A stretch of DNA of 42,860 bases, taken from the NCBI RefSeq assembly GCF_012034385.1, contig NZ_JAAVJB010000017.1, positions 1 through 42,860 of the forward strand, given 5' to 3'. This document shows, piece by piece, positions 42,729-42,860 of the stretch. Every line of letters starts with the position of its first letter. Positions within the stretch are counted from its first letter, which is position 1. Position numbers and translations under genes: made by a program. This DNA comes from Streptomyces spiramenti. Lineage in GTDB: Bacteria; Actinomycetota; Actinomycetes; Streptomycetales; Streptomycetaceae. The notes under the pieces are model-generated. The model was not told the DNA's origin and made no database searches. It saw only the letters and a list, made by a program, of their open reading frames with translations.

Positions 42729-42860
42729 GAATTGCGGAGCAATTCAAGTATTTCGCGGAGCGAAATACCAGCTATTCGCGTAGCGAATAGCGTCCCGAAT
42801 TGCGCAGCAATTCGGGGTAACGGCCCGTAGGGCCGTGCGTCGTTCCTGCGGAGCAGGACG
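42729..42860. repeat. Telomere-like palindrome array at the replicon end
   Basis: Six hairpins follow one another, each with a 3-base GNA loop. Stems are 42729-42735/42739-42745 (GGA), 42748-42756/42760-42768 (GGA), 42771-42779/42783-42791 (GTA), 42794-42803/42807-42816 (GCA), 42820-42826/42830-42836 (GTA) and 42844-42849/42853-42858 (GGA). Stems of 6-10 bp are perfect. Closely packed GNA hairpins are the hallmark of Streptomyces 3' telomeric overhangs. From the end inward, TTACCCC followed by a TGCGCA hairpin recalls the classical layout, but the sequence does not start with the archetypal CCCGCGGAGCGGG. The true last base cannot be confirmed here. Confidence 0.85.

Noticed and set aside
1..42860. 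CRISPR arrays, tRNA or rRNA genes
   Set aside because: No regularly spaced repeats and no recognisable cloverleaf or rRNA sequence seen on either strand; faint tRNA-like folds would need a computed search.

Overview
The window looks like the end of a linear replicon from a Streptomyces-type actinomycete. It is very GC-rich with strong third-position GC. Starts are ATG or GTG with GGAG-type ribosome sites, there are SARP regulators, and two regulators carry rare TTA codons. The last ~130 bases are a run of short palindromes with three-base GNA loops, and a tap/tpg-like telomere operon lies just inside them. I therefore read the right edge as at or very near a telomere. Whether the replicon is a chromosome arm or a linear plasmid cannot be told from this window.

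Layout. (1) 185-17327, mainly minus strand, holds tailoring genes of a biosynthetic cluster: an Ada-like regulator, an acyl/aryl-CoA-type ligase, an HpaB/HpaC two-component flavin monooxygenase, a catechol-type O-methyltransferase, a divergent pair of Tat-exported berberine-bridge-type flavoenzymes, a cupin, two SDRs, a SARP and an aromatic-ring flavin monooxygenase. An IS5-type insertion sequence and a small non-autonomous element sit at 10501-11768. (2) 17634-26487, plus strand, is one gene train: an AMP-forming ligase (candidate diazotase), an O-methyltransferase, CreE-like and CreD-like enzymes that would make nitrous acid from aspartate, adenosine kinase and methylenetetrahydrofolate reductase. 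(3) 27415-36247 is regulation and DNA repair: a second SARP, an ECF sigma factor, an Ogt-Ada fusion, two more Ogt proteins, two oxygenases of the PF09859 damaged-DNA type and two genes of unknown role. (4) 36248-39638 is an arsenic resistance island (arsR-acr3-arsC and divergent arsI) between two gene remnants. (5) 39797-42860 holds an XRE-type regulator, Tap-like and Tpg-like proteins, and the telomere.

Working model. HpaB/C and the ring monooxygenase would hydroxylate an aromatic acid, the O-methyltransferases would cap hydroxyls, and the oxidases and SDRs would adjust oxidation level. CreE and CreD would release nitrite, which the ligase would use to build an N-N bond (diazo, triazene or similar). 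AdoK and MetF fit heavy use of S-adenosylmethionine. No exporter is visible. The set of three O6-alkylguanine transferases and two damaged-DNA oxygenases suggests that the product, or something derived from it, alkylates DNA and that the host protects itself by repair. The product is not identified, and no scaffold-building enzyme (PKS, NRPS, aminohydroxybenzoate synthase) is seen here.
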